Source: Saxidomus purpurata (taxonomy: Eukaryota; Mollusca; Bivalvia; Venerida; Veneridae). From it: 64,000 nucleotides of DNA. Every line of letters starts with the position of its first letter. Position 1 is the stretch's first letter. The stretch lies in contig JAFMSR010000006.1 in the NCBI GenBank assembly GCA_022818135.1, forward strand, positions 29,970,685-30,034,684, read 5' to 3'. Made by a program: the position numbers and the translations under genes. Under the pieces are notes generated by a model. The model did no database searches. It was not told the origin of the DNA and saw nothing but the letters and a program-made list of their open reading frames with translations. Below are positions 63,515 to 64,000 of the stretch, in pieces.

Positions 63515-63665
63515 CTATTTATATATTCGGTTCATTTTGTGTGTTTAGAGCTATATTGACTGTTCATATTGACATTATACTCGTAAGTATGTATTCAGAT
63601 AGTCTTAGTTACATTGTATGTTTAATCAGAAACCAATTTCATAATTATTATCATATTCTACTTTT
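63515..63665 (+). repeat. 3'-flank repeat module, copy 4
   Basis: Landmarks tattcggttca, tgtgtttagagctatattgac, ctcgtaagtatgtattcagata and cagaaaccaatttcataatt match copy 3, then diverge. Confidence 0.65.
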
Positions 63666-64000
63666 CAAGAACTATTGAATTAACTACGAAAGCTTTCTAC
63701 CTACAAATAATTAAATTCGTTAAACTCTAATTTTTCTATTTTCTTTTCATTGGCTTAATATGTGTACCTCACAGACTTTTTATGATTTTGCACAATTTCA
63801 TGATGTTTACGTTACCCGCAATACGTTGTTGTGATTTTTCCTGCTCTATGTTATTTTACAACACCACATTTAGCTCAGGTTGAATTAAAACAGACCCAAC
63901 TTCATAATTGTTTTTATGTTATGTTTTTCGAGGACTCTTGACCGAACTACGAAATGTTTCTACCTATAAATAATTAAATTCGTTAAAAAACACTAAATTT

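Overview
This is a stretch of animal nuclear DNA: AT-rich, with long introns, GT-AG exons and dispersed repeats. Several repeats (a tandem-core element ending in a 'cccctaaacttcg' tail, CGGACGGACG-type tails, tRNA-headed SINE pieces) look like those of bivalve molluscs, so I infer a bivalve genome. The species is not identifiable by eye. A 500-N scaffold gap and several homopolymer-noise patches show a long-read draft assembly.

Layout. (1) About 1-7,200, + strand: the 3' end of gene A, with two calcium-binding EGF exons, then, after a gap, three exons of a cytoplasmic tail and a stop. (2) About 7,200-21,000: no convincing gene. It holds direct repeats, a GCAC microsatellite, small MITE-like foldbacks and a 2.3-kb inverted-repeat element. 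(3) 21,115-59,900, + strand: gene B, which appears complete. A TATA promoter and a signal-peptide exon are followed by a 10.8-kb intron filled with minus-strand LINE copies. Then come an EMI-like cysteine module, seven EGF domains, a very large extracellular region of a type I do not recognise, an Ig domain, eight more EGF domains, a SEA domain with a self-cleavage motif, a transmembrane helix and a cytoplasmic tail. (4) 59,900-64,000: repeated 3'-flank modules, a minus-strand gene fragment and other repeats.

The last three exons of A and B are clear paralogues (shared splice phases, a shared FAYVN motif and similar C-termini), so the window shows a tandem duplication of one receptor-like family. 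Gene B encodes about 2,380 residues. Its central region has two identical RKRR furin-type sites that bracket about 330 residues: a coiled coil, a ten-cysteine cluster, and a long amphipathic, apolipoprotein-like helical array. With the SEA site, this suggests a surface protein cut in several places and able to release an internal module.

As assembled, gene B is not fully open. There is a frame change near 44,700 (a 62-nt intron or a 1-nt error could explain it), an in-frame TAA at 46,480, and a 19-nt deletion in an EGF repeat near 49,525. Whether these are assembly errors, micro-introns or real decay is the main open question.
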